A stretch of DNA of 64,000 nt. Source: Orientallactaga sibirica. Taxonomy: Eukaryota; Chordata; Mammalia; Rodentia; Dipodidae. How positions within the stretch are numbered: the stretch's first letter is position 1; the number at the start of each line of letters is the position of its first letter. The stretch covers positions 8,830,001-8,894,000 of the forward strand of contig JAEOAD010000982.1 of the NCBI GenBank assembly GCA_036365145.1, written 5' to 3'. Of this stretch, positions 53,289 through 64,000 are shown piece after piece. A program made the position numbers and the translations under genes. The notes under the pieces were generated by a model. The model made no database searches and was not told the DNA's origin. It saw nothing but the letters and a program-made list of their open reading frames with translations.

Positions 53289-53350
53289 GCGCGTCGGCGC
53301 CCTGGGAGCCCTGGTGCCCCCCAATGCCCGTACCCGGGGTGGCCGCACCA

Positions 53351-55544
53351 GCTTGGGCTTTCTGCCATGTTAGGCACGCAGGGAGCATCGTTCTGGCTGC
53401 ATTTTTTTTTTTTTTTTTGCGTGCGTTTCAGTGGCGCCTTTTGCTGCGGAGGGAGTTATTGCCTCTCTCCTCTCTCTCTCTCTCTGCGTTGGCTTTTTCA
53501 GGGTCGGGGTTGTGCTCTGTGTGTTTGCTTGTTTGCCGTTTAAAGCCTGACTATTGTTCCGGATAAGCTCCGCCTGGGTGGGGAAATGGCATCCCACCAC
53601 AGTTGCTTGCGAGGGGTCGAAATGTTGCCCAACAGCTGCTGCTTTGTGTTTCCCTATCAGAAGTCCCTGGAGTAGGTCTGGGGCACGACGGATGCATGGA
53701 GAAGAGGGATGGGGCACGAAGGAAAAAGAAGGTGGCTTTGGGAGGAGCCAATTGTCACCCACCCCATGGCACGCAGTCAGCCTCCCTTTCTGCCTGCCAA
53801 ACTTTTATGAATATTCCTTTTGTGGCAGAGGGAAGCCTAATGAATTTTGCCCATTTTGCGAGGAGCGGGCGACCCAGCTTTAACAATGGTTTGGGAACTT
53901 AATCAATGAAAAAGGCGGGGAGGAGGAGGAGGAGGCGCTCACACCATATCGGGGATGTGGCTGCGGCTTGCAGTGTCAGGTAGAGGAGAGGTGGGCAGGG
54001 CAGGGCAGGACGGGGCGCAGATCCTAGGTGGCCGCGTTCCTGCAACTCTTGGTAGATTTGACCTGTACCCACGAGTGCCACCAACCTTCCCGTCCCCACC
54101 TTTTGGGCTGCCCAGATCTGGCAGTGGGACTTGAGAAATGGCTTGCGGCAGCGAGAGGGCCAGCCCTCCTCATCTGGCGTTTTTAAGGATGTGTAAATAT
54201 TTTGCTGAGGATAAGTGACATCAACAGAATGATATTCCACAGAGCCCGGGTGTGCAGCGATGATAAATAGATACGGCCGCACAAAGTTTTGATAACCGCG
54301 TATTCTCATGGCTCGCTCTGTTTCATTTGCTCTTTGTTTTTGTTGGTTTAGTATTATCTCGCATCCTCTGCTGTGATCCTTTCATTTAGCAGATTCTTGG
54401 AAGCCTCCCTTTAGAACCAAGAGAAAAAGCCGCCAGCAGGGAGAAAACAGTTCTTAGCCTCCTCCTCGCACCAGGCCGGGTTTCCCTTGCCTTTCCCAGA
54501 GACCTTTTCCCACCGTTTTCTAGTCTCTCTTCCTCTTTTATTGACTCACCAGAATTGTCTGTTTGGTAGACCGTGGGACTTCAAGCTAACTTTGCAAACG
54601 TGCTGTTGCAGAACCTTTGTTATAACGGAGGGGAGGTGCTGAGCCAGGGGCACAGTAGGACAGCTAATGGACAGTGTGGCACAGCGTCACTGTAATCCCG
54701 CTGCATGATTTTCCTTCATGTTTTCTGACAGAAGGTATCATGAGGCACTGTGTCACTTGCAGAAGCCAGAGGGGGCTGGAAGCACAGATGCTTATGCCTG
54801 GTGGCATCCCAGTTTCTCTGTTCCTTCGGAGCCCAGAGAAGTCACACCCCACACAAACTCTCAGCCCCTCCCCACATACACAGAGTGTTCTGCAATCCTG
54901 CACTCGCTTCTCAGCCTCGCAGATGCTCATTCGGTACATGCTCAAGGTGGCCTTGGAACTGCGAGGCCAAGTCACATTGGAATTTGGGATTACTGGCTCT
55001 TTGGGTACCAGCCCAGGGGAATCATTCAGCCACAGCCACACAGGGGTTTCTTTTATTATTTAAAGAATCCCAGACCACCTGCAGGGAGGCTTGGCCCAAG
55101 GAAACCTGCTCATCCTTGGAATGAGAAAGCAGCCTTCCTGATTGTGCCAAATGCTTGTTTGACCGCTGGTTGGTGAGCAGTTAGTTGGCAAGGCATGGTA
55201 GAAATAGATTGCAAAATTTTGCATCCAGAAAGCACAGGTACAGAGACAGGGCCGTCTGAGCAGGAAGGAAAAAAAAGCAAAACTGCGAGGTGTGTGACCA
55301 GGTGTGTCCTGGAGAGCTCTGGAGGCAGCAGCCAGAAAGCTCTACCTCTGGTGACCCAAGGACGGAGGAGAAGATTGATTCCCCAAATCCCTGACCTATA
55401 ATGGAGCTATTCTGTATGTGCAGACAGCCCCACACAATGTGCTAAACAACAATAAGAAAATAACAAGTGTGTTCTCTGGCTCCTCCCCTAACCTTACACG
55501 GGGGGCTGAAGCAGGAGGGGAGTGAAGGGAAATAAATGAACGGA
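53351..55544. other. Putative first-intron start, mostly unique
   Basis: GC-moderate sequence with a poly-T run at 53,401-53,418 and a (GAG)n stretch at about 53,917-53,932. Repeats are nearly absent. Several open frames on both strands lack motifs. The block at 54.18-54.42 kb looks like candidate regulatory sequence. Confidence 0.45.
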
Positions 55545-55625
55545 GCTAACATTTGTTCTTGCCCTCAGTCTGCCAGGCACTTCACAAGTGGCAAACCTTT
55601 CCAGTGACCCTGTGACCCCAATGAA
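55545..55625 (-). mobile_element. MIR fragment, minus
   Basis: 'CATTTGTTCTTGCCCTCAGT' then 'GCCAGGCACTTCACAAGTGG' and 'CCAGTGACCCTGTGACCCC' resemble the antisense MIR 3' half. Short and diverged. Confidence 0.5.
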
Positions 55626-57119
55626 GCATTAGTTAACAGATAACACTCAGAAACTGCCAGTTGTGAGACTGATTCCAGTGGTGATTACGATTTGAAGGCA
55701 CTATATGTTCTTATGTCCTTGCCCAAAGGCTCTTATTTCTCCCTGGAGGCCAGAGTCTTCACCTTATACCTCCTCCATAGAATATAGTACCCAATTAGTA
55801 TTTGGGGAGAAAGGAGCCCCCGAATGGAGGTGGCAGCCCAGTCACTTAGGTGCCAAGTACATGGATCGAATTCAGCCTCTAACTAGGACAGATGGAAAAC
55901 AGTGCTCCTTCGTTTAGTAATCCGCAACACCCACTGTTGCTAGATAAATGAGAGTTGACTGACCAAATGATGAAGCTGATGGAGTGAATGGTGGTGGGGA
56001 GGGAGCCGTAAATCATTGTCAGGGGAGACCCGGCGGCAAGAAGAAATTCGGAGGTTTGTATGTTTGGTGAGATGCTAGATGTCATGCTTCAGTTTGAGCC
56101 CTTAATAGTTCTACGGCAATGAGCCCTCGTTTAATCTTTACAACACCTAGGTGAGACTGTGAGGATGGCAGTATTTAATTGCATCTTGCAGATGCGAAAA
56201 CAGGTTTGGACAGATTAAGTGATGAGCTCCAGATCCATGGTGGGACCAAAGGGTGACTGAGAGAGTTTTGATACCTTAATGTATCTCACTAAACAGAATG
56301 AAGAGGGATTTGCTATGCAAATTATTACCTAAGAATGGCCCTGAGCCTTTTTTTTTTTTTTTTTCCTTAATCAGATGGTAGCCTTAGTCCCCTGGCAATT
56401 CTAAAGCCACTAGAGAGCTAGGATTTGAATCCACAAATGAGGGGCTTCTGACTGCTGCTTCTCTGATCAGGATATGAGTGGGACCTCAGAGAATGAGGCT
56501 ATGCAGGAGGGGGAGAGATGGCTAATTTCGCGTTTCTCGCACACAAAAGCCTAGGCAGGATTCTGAATTAAGCTTGATTTGGGGATCATGACGACATCCT
56601 TGCTATAGAGTTGGGAGCGCTCGTCTTTGGAGAATGCCTGTGATTACCACTTCTCCCGCCCACCGGATCATCTGCCTTGGTGCCCATTATCTCACTCCTT
56701 CCGCACTCAAGGCCTCTCTTAGGTGGCACACGATTTTTGATGTACCTCTCGAGTCTGCCACTCCCCTATCTTCTGATGGCAGCTGGTGAGGAGGGCATTT
56801 TCGCAGTCACTTTAATACTAGTGGGTTTTACACATGACTCATCTCTGGCTGGACAAGAACACACACAAACACACATGCACACCACAGGCGCAGACACAGA
56901 GGCATGTAATTTGATCATGTCTCTGTATCTGCTTCACCAAATTAGATTGCACACCCACAATTATTATTGAAAGAAGTACATGACTTTGATCTTCTATCTC
57001 AGCTTCTGCCCTGAACCAATCTGAGCAGCTAAGACGGAGGCACCTGAAGAAGCAGATGCCTAAATTAGTGATGGTGGTACTCTCGTGTGCACATCTAGTC
57101 CATTTGGGCTGTTAGATAT
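55626..57119. other. Intron-like unique sequence
   Basis: Contains a probable MIR fragment, minus, at about 56,098-56,240 ('GTTTAATCTTTACAACACCT', 'CAGATGCGAAAACAGGTTTG'). Otherwise no recognisable gene or repeat. Confidence 0.45.
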
Positions 57120-57530
57120 AACAGCCTGTAAACAATGGCCTATAAACAATGAAAATTTATATCTCACAATTGTAGAGACTGGGAAAGTCCACGATCAATA
57201 TGAACATAAACGAGATAGCAATTATACTAGTAAGGATCCGATTTCTGATTCATAGGTGGTGACTTTTCATGACAAAAGGCACAAGTGAGCTCTCTGGTCT
57301 CTCTCTCTCTCTTGTGTTGGGGACTGAACTGAGGTCTTTGTGCATACTAGGCAAGTGCTCTACCACTAAGCTACACCCCCTGCCCTCTGGGGTCTCTTTT
57401 ATAAAGGCAGTAATCCAATTGATGAGGGCTCTGCTCTCAAGATCTAATCATCTCCCAAAGGCCCCCACCTCTTGATCCCACCACCTTGGGGATTAAGATT
57501 TCAATATAATGAATTTGTAGGGGGATGCAA
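57120..57530 (+). mobile_element. Ancient mammalian repeat, interrupted by an ID-like SINE
   Basis: 'GCCTATAAACAATGAAAATT', 'ATCTCACAATTGTAGAGACT' and 'CATCTCCCAAAGGCCCCCAC', ending 'TTGTAGGGGGATGCAAACAT', follow a familiar old mammalian interspersed repeat. The family is uncertain. An antisense ID-like SINE lies inside at about 57,315-57,386. Confidence 0.5.
57315..57386 (-). mobile_element. ID-like SINE, minus
   Basis: 'TTGGGGACTGAACTGAGGTC' to 'CACTAAGCTACACCCCCTG' is an antisense ID head with a tRNA-like B box. Confidence 0.72.
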
Positions 57531-58412
57531 ACATTCAGAACAATGTATGGTTACAGGACCTGTCTCAAAATCCCCTTTGCATCTCCGCTCAGGGTAAGGC
57601 TGGGCTCCTCAAATATCTCAGTCCTCATAGTTTCAATTTCTGTGATCATAACAACTCCATACATACTGAGAATGCTGGAGCACACTTAGCATACACATGT
57701 CACTGTCCATAGCTCTATAAATCTTTCAGCTCAACACTCTCTAATAGAAATTTCTCTGGTGGAGAAAACTTTCTATATGCATACTGTCCCATAAAATAAC
57801 CACTAGCTGCATGTGGCTGTGGAGAACTTAAAAGGAAGGTAGTCCCAGTTAAGGTGTGTAATAGGTGTAACATATGCAATGGATTTTTATGCCTTAGTAC
57901 CAAAAGGAATGCAGGCATGCAGACTAGCTCATTCATAATTTGAAATTATATTGCGATATTCCGGTGATCAGCTAAATGAGATATAAAAGTAAAATTAACG
58001 TTACCTGTTCCTTTTAATTTTTAATGTCTCTACTGGAACATTGTACATTGAATATGTACTTCTACCAGACATCACTGCTCTGGAGCACGCTACCACCAAC
58101 CTCGTGATGTCATAGCACCTGCCAATGTGTCTGTCTCCATGGCAGATGGGCACCTGGTGCTGATTCAGTAGCCACAATGGCTACATTAGATCATCTTGAT
58201 TTTCAGTAGCTCAGGTGCCATTTGGGGGCCTATATCATGCCCTGTGATGAGTATGGGCTCCAGAAACCTACTTCAGAGAGCAAGGTGGGGTGCGGGGTAC
58301 AAAGGCCAGGCTGGGCCTTCCCTTGGCCCTCACTTGCTCAGAGTAGTGTTTCTTGGACCTGCATCAGTGATTTCTTTGATACCTGCCTTCGTAGCCTCCC
58401 TCCCCCCACCCC
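57531..58412. other. Intron-like unique sequence
   Basis: No gene or named repeat recognised. Confidence 0.4.
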
Positions 58413-58495
58413 CCTCTTCAATACTGGGGGCTGAACCGAGGCTTTTTCCTTGCTAGACAAGCACTCATCCATTGAGGTAAATCCGCAATCCTCAT
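58413..58495 (-). mobile_element. ID-like SINE, minus
   Basis: 'AATACTGGGGGCTGAACCGA' to 'AAGCACTCATCCATTGAGG' is a diverged antisense ID-type SINE, preceded by a CCCCACCCCCC run. Confidence 0.65.
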
Positions 58496-60194
58496 AGTAG
58501 TGTCTAGTGAAATCCATCACAGGTACTTGTGCTTGGAGAATAATGTTCCAAGTCTCTATCATCATTCCGAGAATAGGTTATTCGGGGCTTGGGCCAACCT
58601 AAAAGAAGAAAGGAGGATGTACGCAGTCACTTTCTGACAGCTGTGGAAAAGCACCAGAAAGGGCATACAGTGTCTGTGAAGGAGACAGAAGGCCCCCCCA
58701 CCAATAGTGCTGCAGATGAGGCTACCTGGGCAAAGGAAAGTTGAGGGCGATGAAAGAATGATCTGGGCTGGCCCTGTGGGAATCATCCCAGCCATGGTTA
58801 TGCATTCCTAGGCCTATCCCTGGGCACTGGGCACAGCATGAAGAGATGGGAGAAGGATGGGATAATGAACTTGGGACTGCGGTGATTTATAGGTCAGGCG
58901 CCTGGGGCTCTGGCTCCTGAGGGCGCTGCCCCCACAGGGAACCCTTGGCTGACCTCCTCGGGCTCCTCGGAAAGGCTGATTTTGTTTCCCATGGAAGAAG
59001 CAGACTGTTTACTGGAGCACAGGAAGAATCCGACATTCTGGCGAAAAATAATTCATTAACAGCCAGGGTATTACCAGTTCCCTGGAAAAACTCCTCCAGC
59101 TGCACGAGAGCAACTGTTCTTTTTCAGCAGCAGAAGCAAGCCTCGCTGGCAGCCAAGACTGGGTGTGTTGGGGCGGTTTTGTTGTTATTGTTATTTTTTT
59201 TTTAACCTTTATATGCTTTATAATTCAGAGAAATGAATAGAGGCTTGCAAGGACCAAAATGGCATATTTGTCAGCTGGCCTTTTCTTACCAATTTAACCC
59301 TGGAAGTCTGAGCTAGCCTAAGAGCATAGTTTACTTTTTCTTTTTTCACTGTCACCCACCCCGAAACTGAGGGCACTGCATATCCACTTAGAATATTCCA
59401 GAACTAAAGAAATTCTAGGGAACCACAGCACCTGTTCTTAAGATCATTTGGAAGCAATTTGCTGAAGGGTCCTCCCCCCACCTTCCTACCACCACGCACG
59501 CACGCACGCACGCACACACGCACACCAGGCAGCAAGTCCCATCTTGGCTATGTGGAATTCTTTTGCTTACTATTAATTGGCACAGTGGGGCCAAAGTATG
59601 TGATTCATCATCCCAGTTTTGAAGGCATTTGGAAAGCCAGGCAAGCATAACCAAGAGAACGGGCTGCATGTTTTGCTCACTAAAGAATGATTGAATCTAC
59701 ATAAATAAAACAGAATGATTCAGGAAGCTTTTTGTGCTCTGGAAAAATCTGCTTTAGAAAAAAAAAAAAAGGTTTTTGTCCACTTGTTTATTTTTTTGAT
59801 GCCTCAAGCTCAGAAGGGTGCACCCAGCTAGCAAGAACTGGCAAAGAATGGCATTTCCTTGTTTTACTTAAAAAAAAAAAACAAAAAACTCTAATTGCAG
59901 GTTAAGTAAGCTACAATGTATTGATTTTGGTTTTGAATGGAACATAACTGGATAATCATTTTATTTTATGACATATTAATTTCCATCCATAGTATATCTT
60001 TAATGTTCCCAGATTCCAACTGTGAACCTATTTCATTTCTTTGGAAGAGCAGCAAATGTGTCCTTAGTCAACACATACATAAACTAACCTCAGATGCTGA
60101 AGAAAGTGAGGCTTTCCTTCCCCTTCTGCTGACTGCCAAGGTGGCGTATGTTAAAAGCTAAACACATTTGGCTTTATCTACCCCGTACTTTCTT
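58496..60194. other. Intron-like unique sequence
   Basis: An (ACGC)n repeat lies at about 59,495-59,520, with several poly-A or poly-T runs. No gene. Confidence 0.45.
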
Positions 60195-60385
60195 CATCTT
60201 GGCCCTATTGACATTTCAGACTAGGTCAGTCTCTGTTGTGGGGACTGATCTGTGCTCTGCAAGATGTTCAGCAGTCTCTCTGGCATCTATTCACTAAGGA
60301 CGAGTGGCATCACCTCTTCCCCTACCCTGGACGCTGCTAAATGGTCTATTTGGAACAAAAATCACCACAGTTGAGACCTGTGGAT
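60195..60385 (+). mobile_element. Probable hAT-type DNA-transposon fossil
   Basis: 'CATCTTGGCCCTATTGACAT', 'TCTCTGTTGTGGGGACTGAT', 'AGATGTTCAGCAGTCTCTCT' and an end 'CACAGTTGAGACC' follow a well-known ancient mammalian hAT-type non-autonomous element. Exact family not given. Confidence 0.55.
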
Positions 60386-60934
60386 ATACAGAAAAAGGTA
60401 ACAACTAATTTGTGGTTTTCCAAAAATTCAATTTGACATCATAAAAGGCACACGCCCACTCTGAATTTCGGATATGCAGTTTGTAGGAATGATTAATTAA
60501 CAGTTGGAAGTGGGTCATGTGTCTACTTTTGATTCTAAGGTTGGTGGAAGGGTCTGTAAGATTGTATAAGCACAGAGGATTTTTTTGAAGGCAGGTAATT
60601 GAATCAGTCCTAGGTAATTGGAGGGCATATTGTAAGAACTAGCACCTTCTCTGGTTTTTCATAAAGAGAACAAGTTTATGCCTCTCTAATTTCTTTTTCA
60701 TATGCACCTGATTCCAGGCATGACATCAAAGCTACTAGGCATCTTCCTCCACCCTCTCCGCTGTCATTTCTCCTGCAGCTTCCTAAGTTGGAGCCAATTA
60801 ACTTAGCCCTTCAGTGTACTTGTGAGCACTCAGCTCCTAACATTATAACAGACGCGTTTCAGACCACGACACCCTTTTTGCCCACCACTGTGTTCTGTTT
60901 TCCAGTACCCCGGAGAACAATAGCTAATGGTGAG
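60386..60934. other. Intron-like unique sequence
   Basis: No gene or repeat recognised. Confidence 0.4.
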
Positions 60935-61124
60935 CAAGTAGAGTATTTTTTATTTTTATTTTTATTTTTTGGTTTTTCGAGGTAGGGTCTCACTCTGGCC
61001 CAGGCTCGTCTGGAATTAACTATGTAGTCTCAAGGTGGCCTTGAACTCTCGGCGATCCTCCTACCTCTGCCTCCCGAGTGCTGGGATTAAAGGCGTGCGC
61101 CACCAGGGTAGAGTATTTTTCACA
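60935..61124 (-). mobile_element. B1-like SINE, minus, with TSD
   Basis: TATTTTTATTTTT tail, 'GAGGTAGGGTCTCACTCTGG' to GTGCGCCACCAG; the last bases of the SINE head are missing. TSD GTAGAGTATTTTT on both sides. Confidence 0.9.
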
Positions 61125-63049
61125 ATCATTGGGCGTTCGGTTTGAGAGAGCCTCTAGCCCCCCTAGTCTGGGCTTCCCTCACAAACTTGGGGCACCTCTG
61201 TTTGGCAAACTCCTCCACACACAACTCCTCTGGGCAGCAGGGACAGATGACATGTTGCCACCAGGAAAATCCTTGTGCCACGTTCTTTTTAGTGATCCCC
61301 TGAGAGACTAGAAAACAAGGGTCATACATTCCTATGGGAAGGTATTGTGAAGGTTAGCCATATCTTGTCCACATGTGGGAGGGGAAAGGCAGAGATGTAC
61401 ACTCCTTTGTACACAAGAAAGGGGTTTCCCAGGTAACCCCTACCATATCCATTTCTCAGAACAGGATGGATGTCCAGGGATGCTATGGGAGGGGCCCGTG
61501 CTTAGCACAGCAATCAACAGTGACTACAGAATTTTGCAGCCATTAGAGATAGGCTGACCTTTTTCTGAGGAATATCTGCAGAGTCCAGAGTGTTCCATGC
61601 AGAGGGACTCTGCAGGTTCAGCTTATGAGGTGAGGGAAGAAGGACAGGTGAGCATTTAGGAACTTGCCAAGTCAGCAGTGCACCTTCCTTGGTGATTCCA
61701 GCTTTATTTGAAGAGTGGCTTGAGGCCTCCTTGTCATTGGAAGGGAGAGGCGGTGAGCTGGCTGTGATCCACACAGTGTGCCGGACCCAGGCAGATAAGT
61801 AATTGATTTGTAGCACGTGACACTTGGTCATTCTGAGTTGCCAGCTCCTTGCAGGCTAGGATTTGGGTGATGGTTGCAACACTGGAAGAGGAAGCAGAAT
61901 CATAAATCTGAGCTTCAGAGGCCGGTGTTGTGGGGCAGAGGCCACTGGGGCCACTGGTGTGTGCTGCAGAAGCAAACAGACAGGTCCGAGTGGTATGTTG
62001 TTCCTCAAAATAATGGCAATGGAAATGGCTGTGAAAAACATTTAGACCCTTGTCATAAAAATGCAAACAGCCTTCCTGCTATAGGGAAAAGCTAAATAAA
62101 CTCTATTGCAGCTGTATTAAGTAGAAACAGATTTGAAAATCGCTTGCTTTTTTTTTTTTTCCTGAGACACTTATTTATAGCAGGTTGGGCAAAGGCTGCC
62201 ACTATCTTTTGTGACTCCGGAAGAGTGTTTTCCAGATGGTCCTTGCTGGTTTTCTCTTTATTAAGCGTAGCTGAACACAGCCTCACTTGGAAAGGCTCAT
62301 AGGAACTGGTGTTATTTTTTTTTTCAGATTATAGAAACTATTGATTGGCTAACAAATCAATGGATAGGAATGGATTAAGCCTGTGCTGATGAATTTCTTT
62401 TTGCATAAGTAAAAGAAATTCTAAGGAAAGCTCAAAGTGGGGTGGTACTTTTGACTTTGCATAGTAAAGCTTTGAAAACCGTACAGGGCTACATTTCTTA
62501 TTAATTTACCTTTAATTTTTTTCAAAAATAATGCTCTCCTCATTGCTAAAACTAGCAATGTTACTGTTTCCTTTCCAACATCTAAACAATGTCCAGATAC
62601 ATTTCATATTGAGCAATTAGCTCTGGCTGCAATTTCCTTTTACAAAAAAAAAAATCAAAAACCCTTTAGACTGAATAGGAAATTATTGAATGTGAAAATA
62701 TGATTGTAAGACCATTTGTTGGAATATCCTTTGTGGCATATCACTTGAATTTTAAGAAGGTTGGAAAAAGGAGGATTCTGCTCTGTCTTTCCACATTCAG
62801 GAACCTTCAGCTTCATGTGTGCTCTTTGGAGCTGGGTAGCCAGATTTGAGATCATCAGTGCTGAAGCTTATAGCCCAAACTATGTGGGAGAGAACCATTT
62901 CGGAATGTCACAAAAACATGTAGTCCCCTTGAGCTAGGCTTGCAGAGCACTGTCTACACGGAATAAGATTTTGGCCCGTTCATAGCTAAATGGAAGAAAA
63001 GTACAAAGACAGTGAACTTATGGTTTTCAAAAGCTAAGCCTTTGGGTTT
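61125..63049. other. Unique intron-like sequence
   Basis: About 1.9 kb without recognised repeats. AT-rich, well-ordered sequence at 62.29-62.64 kb. No exon supported. Confidence 0.45.
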
Positions 63050-63335
63050 GAGGAGATCGCTTAGTCATTGAGTGCTTAATGTGCAAGCATGGACACCAAT
63101 TTCAATGGCTAGAACCCATGTCAAATGTCCAGGCATGATGCTGGGGTGCCTGTAATCCCAGCATTGAGAAGACAGACAGAAGGATCCCTGGGGACCACTG
63201 GCCAGTCGATTTGGCCTAATTGGTGAACTGCAGGCCAATGAGAGACATTAGCTCCAAAAATGCTTGGTGGCTTTCCCGAGAAATGACGACCAGATTGTGC
63301 TGTGGCCTCCACATGCGTGCAAACACATGTGCATG
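63050..63335 (+). mobile_element. B4-type rodent SINE, plus
   Basis: 'GAGGAGATCGCTTAGTCATT', 'CTGTAATCCCAGCATTGAG', 'CTGGCCAGTCGATTTGGCC' and 'GTGGCCTCCACATGCGTGC' follow the sense B4-like order. Confidence 0.68.
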
Positions 63336-63361
63336 CACACCTAAACACGTGCGCATGTGCG

Positions 63362-63395
<34 letters not shown>

Positions 63396-63396
63396 T
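63336..63396. repeat. (GC)n/(AC)n alternating tract
   Basis: ACACGTGCGCATGTGCGCGC then (CA)n: alternating purine-pyrimidine for about 55 bp at the tail of the B4-type SINE. Confidence 0.9.
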
Positions 63397-63700
63397 TCAC
63401 ACACATGCCAGACATTTTCCATTTGACAGAACTTCCCCTTATTCTAAAGGGGTGCTATCCTCTTGATGTTTAAGTCTTTCTTTTTATGATGGAGAAAGAT
63501 AACAAATGACATTTGTATTTTAGTATCTTTTTTTTTAACAAAGTCAAAAGTTGTCCAACTCTTGTTACCCTCCATTGAAAACAAAAGTTACTTATTCGTT
63601 CATAACATTAAGATCTCTGGGATTCCTCAAGGGGATCTGTGTAAATCAAAAATAATTTTTGTTAAGGTTTCTAAACCAGAAAAAAAAAAAAAAAACAACT
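63397..63700. other. Unique sequence
   Basis: About 300 bp, nothing recognisable. Confidence 0.4.
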
Positions 63701-63701
63701 G

Positions 63702-63940
63702 TGGGGCTGGAGAGATGACTTAGCGGTTAAACGCTTGCCTATGAAACCTAAGGACCCCGGTTCGAGGCTCAATTCCCCAGGACCCACGTAAGCCAGATGC
63801 ACAAGGGGGCCACACACATCTGGAGTTCATTTGCAGTGGCTGGAGGCCCTGGCATGCCCATTCCTCTCTCTCTCTCTCTGCCTCTTTCTCTCTCAGTCTG
63901 TCACTCTCAAATAAATAAATAAAAATAATAAAAAAACTGT
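63702..63940 (+). mobile_element. tRNA-derived SINE
   Basis: 'GGGCTGGAGAGATGACTTAG', 'CCCGGTTCGAGGCTCAATTC' (B-box like) and an AAATAAATAAATAAAAAT tail. The words AAAAACAACTGTG (left) and AAAAACTGTGAAC (right) suggest the TSD. Confidence 0.9.
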
Positions 63941-64000
63941 GAACAAGGGTCACAAGACTGTTGCTGAATGTCCCTGACCCGACTCTTCTGGTCCTGCCCT

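Larger units (their letters stand above)
52200..53350 (+). promoter_or_regulatory. CpG-island promoter of an unidentified gene
   Basis: GC content and CpG density rise sharply at about 52.25 kb and fall after about 53.35 kb. The only CpG island of this kind outside the provirus block. It holds C-rich stretches with CCCTCC and CCGCCTCC (Sp/KLF-like), a TATA box, CGGCGGCAGCGGCGAC-type UTR sequence and a strong splice donor. The direction is inferred as plus from the TATA box and donor. The gene is not recognised. Confidence 0.75.

Noticed and set aside
52619..53377. 252-codon minus-strand open frame and several others across the CpG island
   Set aside because: High GC removes stop codons in most frames. 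The frames are Pro/Arg/Gly-rich with no domain, and the TATA box and splice donor point to the plus strand.
63702..63780. tRNA-like A and B boxes that might indicate a tRNA gene (also in other SINEs)
   Set aside because: The sequence is the head of a repeated SINE with an A-rich tail. No complete cloverleaf with anticodon arm is supported.

Overview
This is a mammalian, and specifically rodent, nuclear genome window. It has no bacterial-style gene organisation, a very high load of SINEs, LINE-1 and LTR elements, and A-tailed insertions with target-site duplications (TSDs). Two SINE types dominate. One is a 7SL-related B1-like SINE whose body contains 'GAGGCCACCCTGAGACTAC'. The other is a tRNA-derived SINE starting 'GGGCTGGAGAGATGGCTTAGC'. 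From memory this pair resembles jerboas (Dipodidae, Jaculus-like). That assignment is inference; the rodent assignment is firm.

Layout. 1-10.9 kb: SINEs, MaLR-type LTR fragments, an old minus-strand LINE-1, three B4-type SINEs and some unique sequence. 10.9-25.8 kb: minus-strand LINE-1 sequence (3' UTR, ORF2 and ORF1 fragments) carrying later insertions. These are a 4.8-kb endogenous retrovirus (16,247-21,049; 6-bp TSD GGAATG), two MaLR-type LTRs and several B1-like SINEs. The provirus is on the minus strand and has two LTRs, a primer-binding site and a polypurine tract. Its inside is badly broken: no gag is recognisable, a reverse-transcriptase remnant runs straight into the integrase core, and only a tail of env remains. 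It also contains a MaLR LTR, a SINE and a GC-rich segment of unknown origin. 26-36 kb: unique sequence with clustered SINEs and a URR1-like DNA transposon. 36.8-46.1 kb: an old plus-strand LINE-1 holding a near-identical 3.0-kb tandem duplication. 46.4-52 kb: three MaLR LTRs and unique sequence.

The only good sign of a host gene is at 52.2-53.35 kb. There is a CpG island with a TATA box, GC-rich 5'-UTR-like sequence and a strong splice donor at 53,282/53,283, reading on the plus strand. I do not recognise the gene. The remaining 10.7 kb looks like first intron, with unique sequence and few repeats. No complete protein-coding gene is visible.

The strongest unusual signals are three. The provirus segment at about 18.3-19.1 kb shows heavy one-directional C-to-T change on the plus strand (G-to-A on the retroviral coding strand) in two unrelated nested repeats, ending abruptly at a CpG-rich block. 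The 3-kb tandem duplication has copies that differ mostly by small indels. A MaLR LTR at 15.4 kb is flanked by identical 169-bp direct repeats instead of a normal short TSD.
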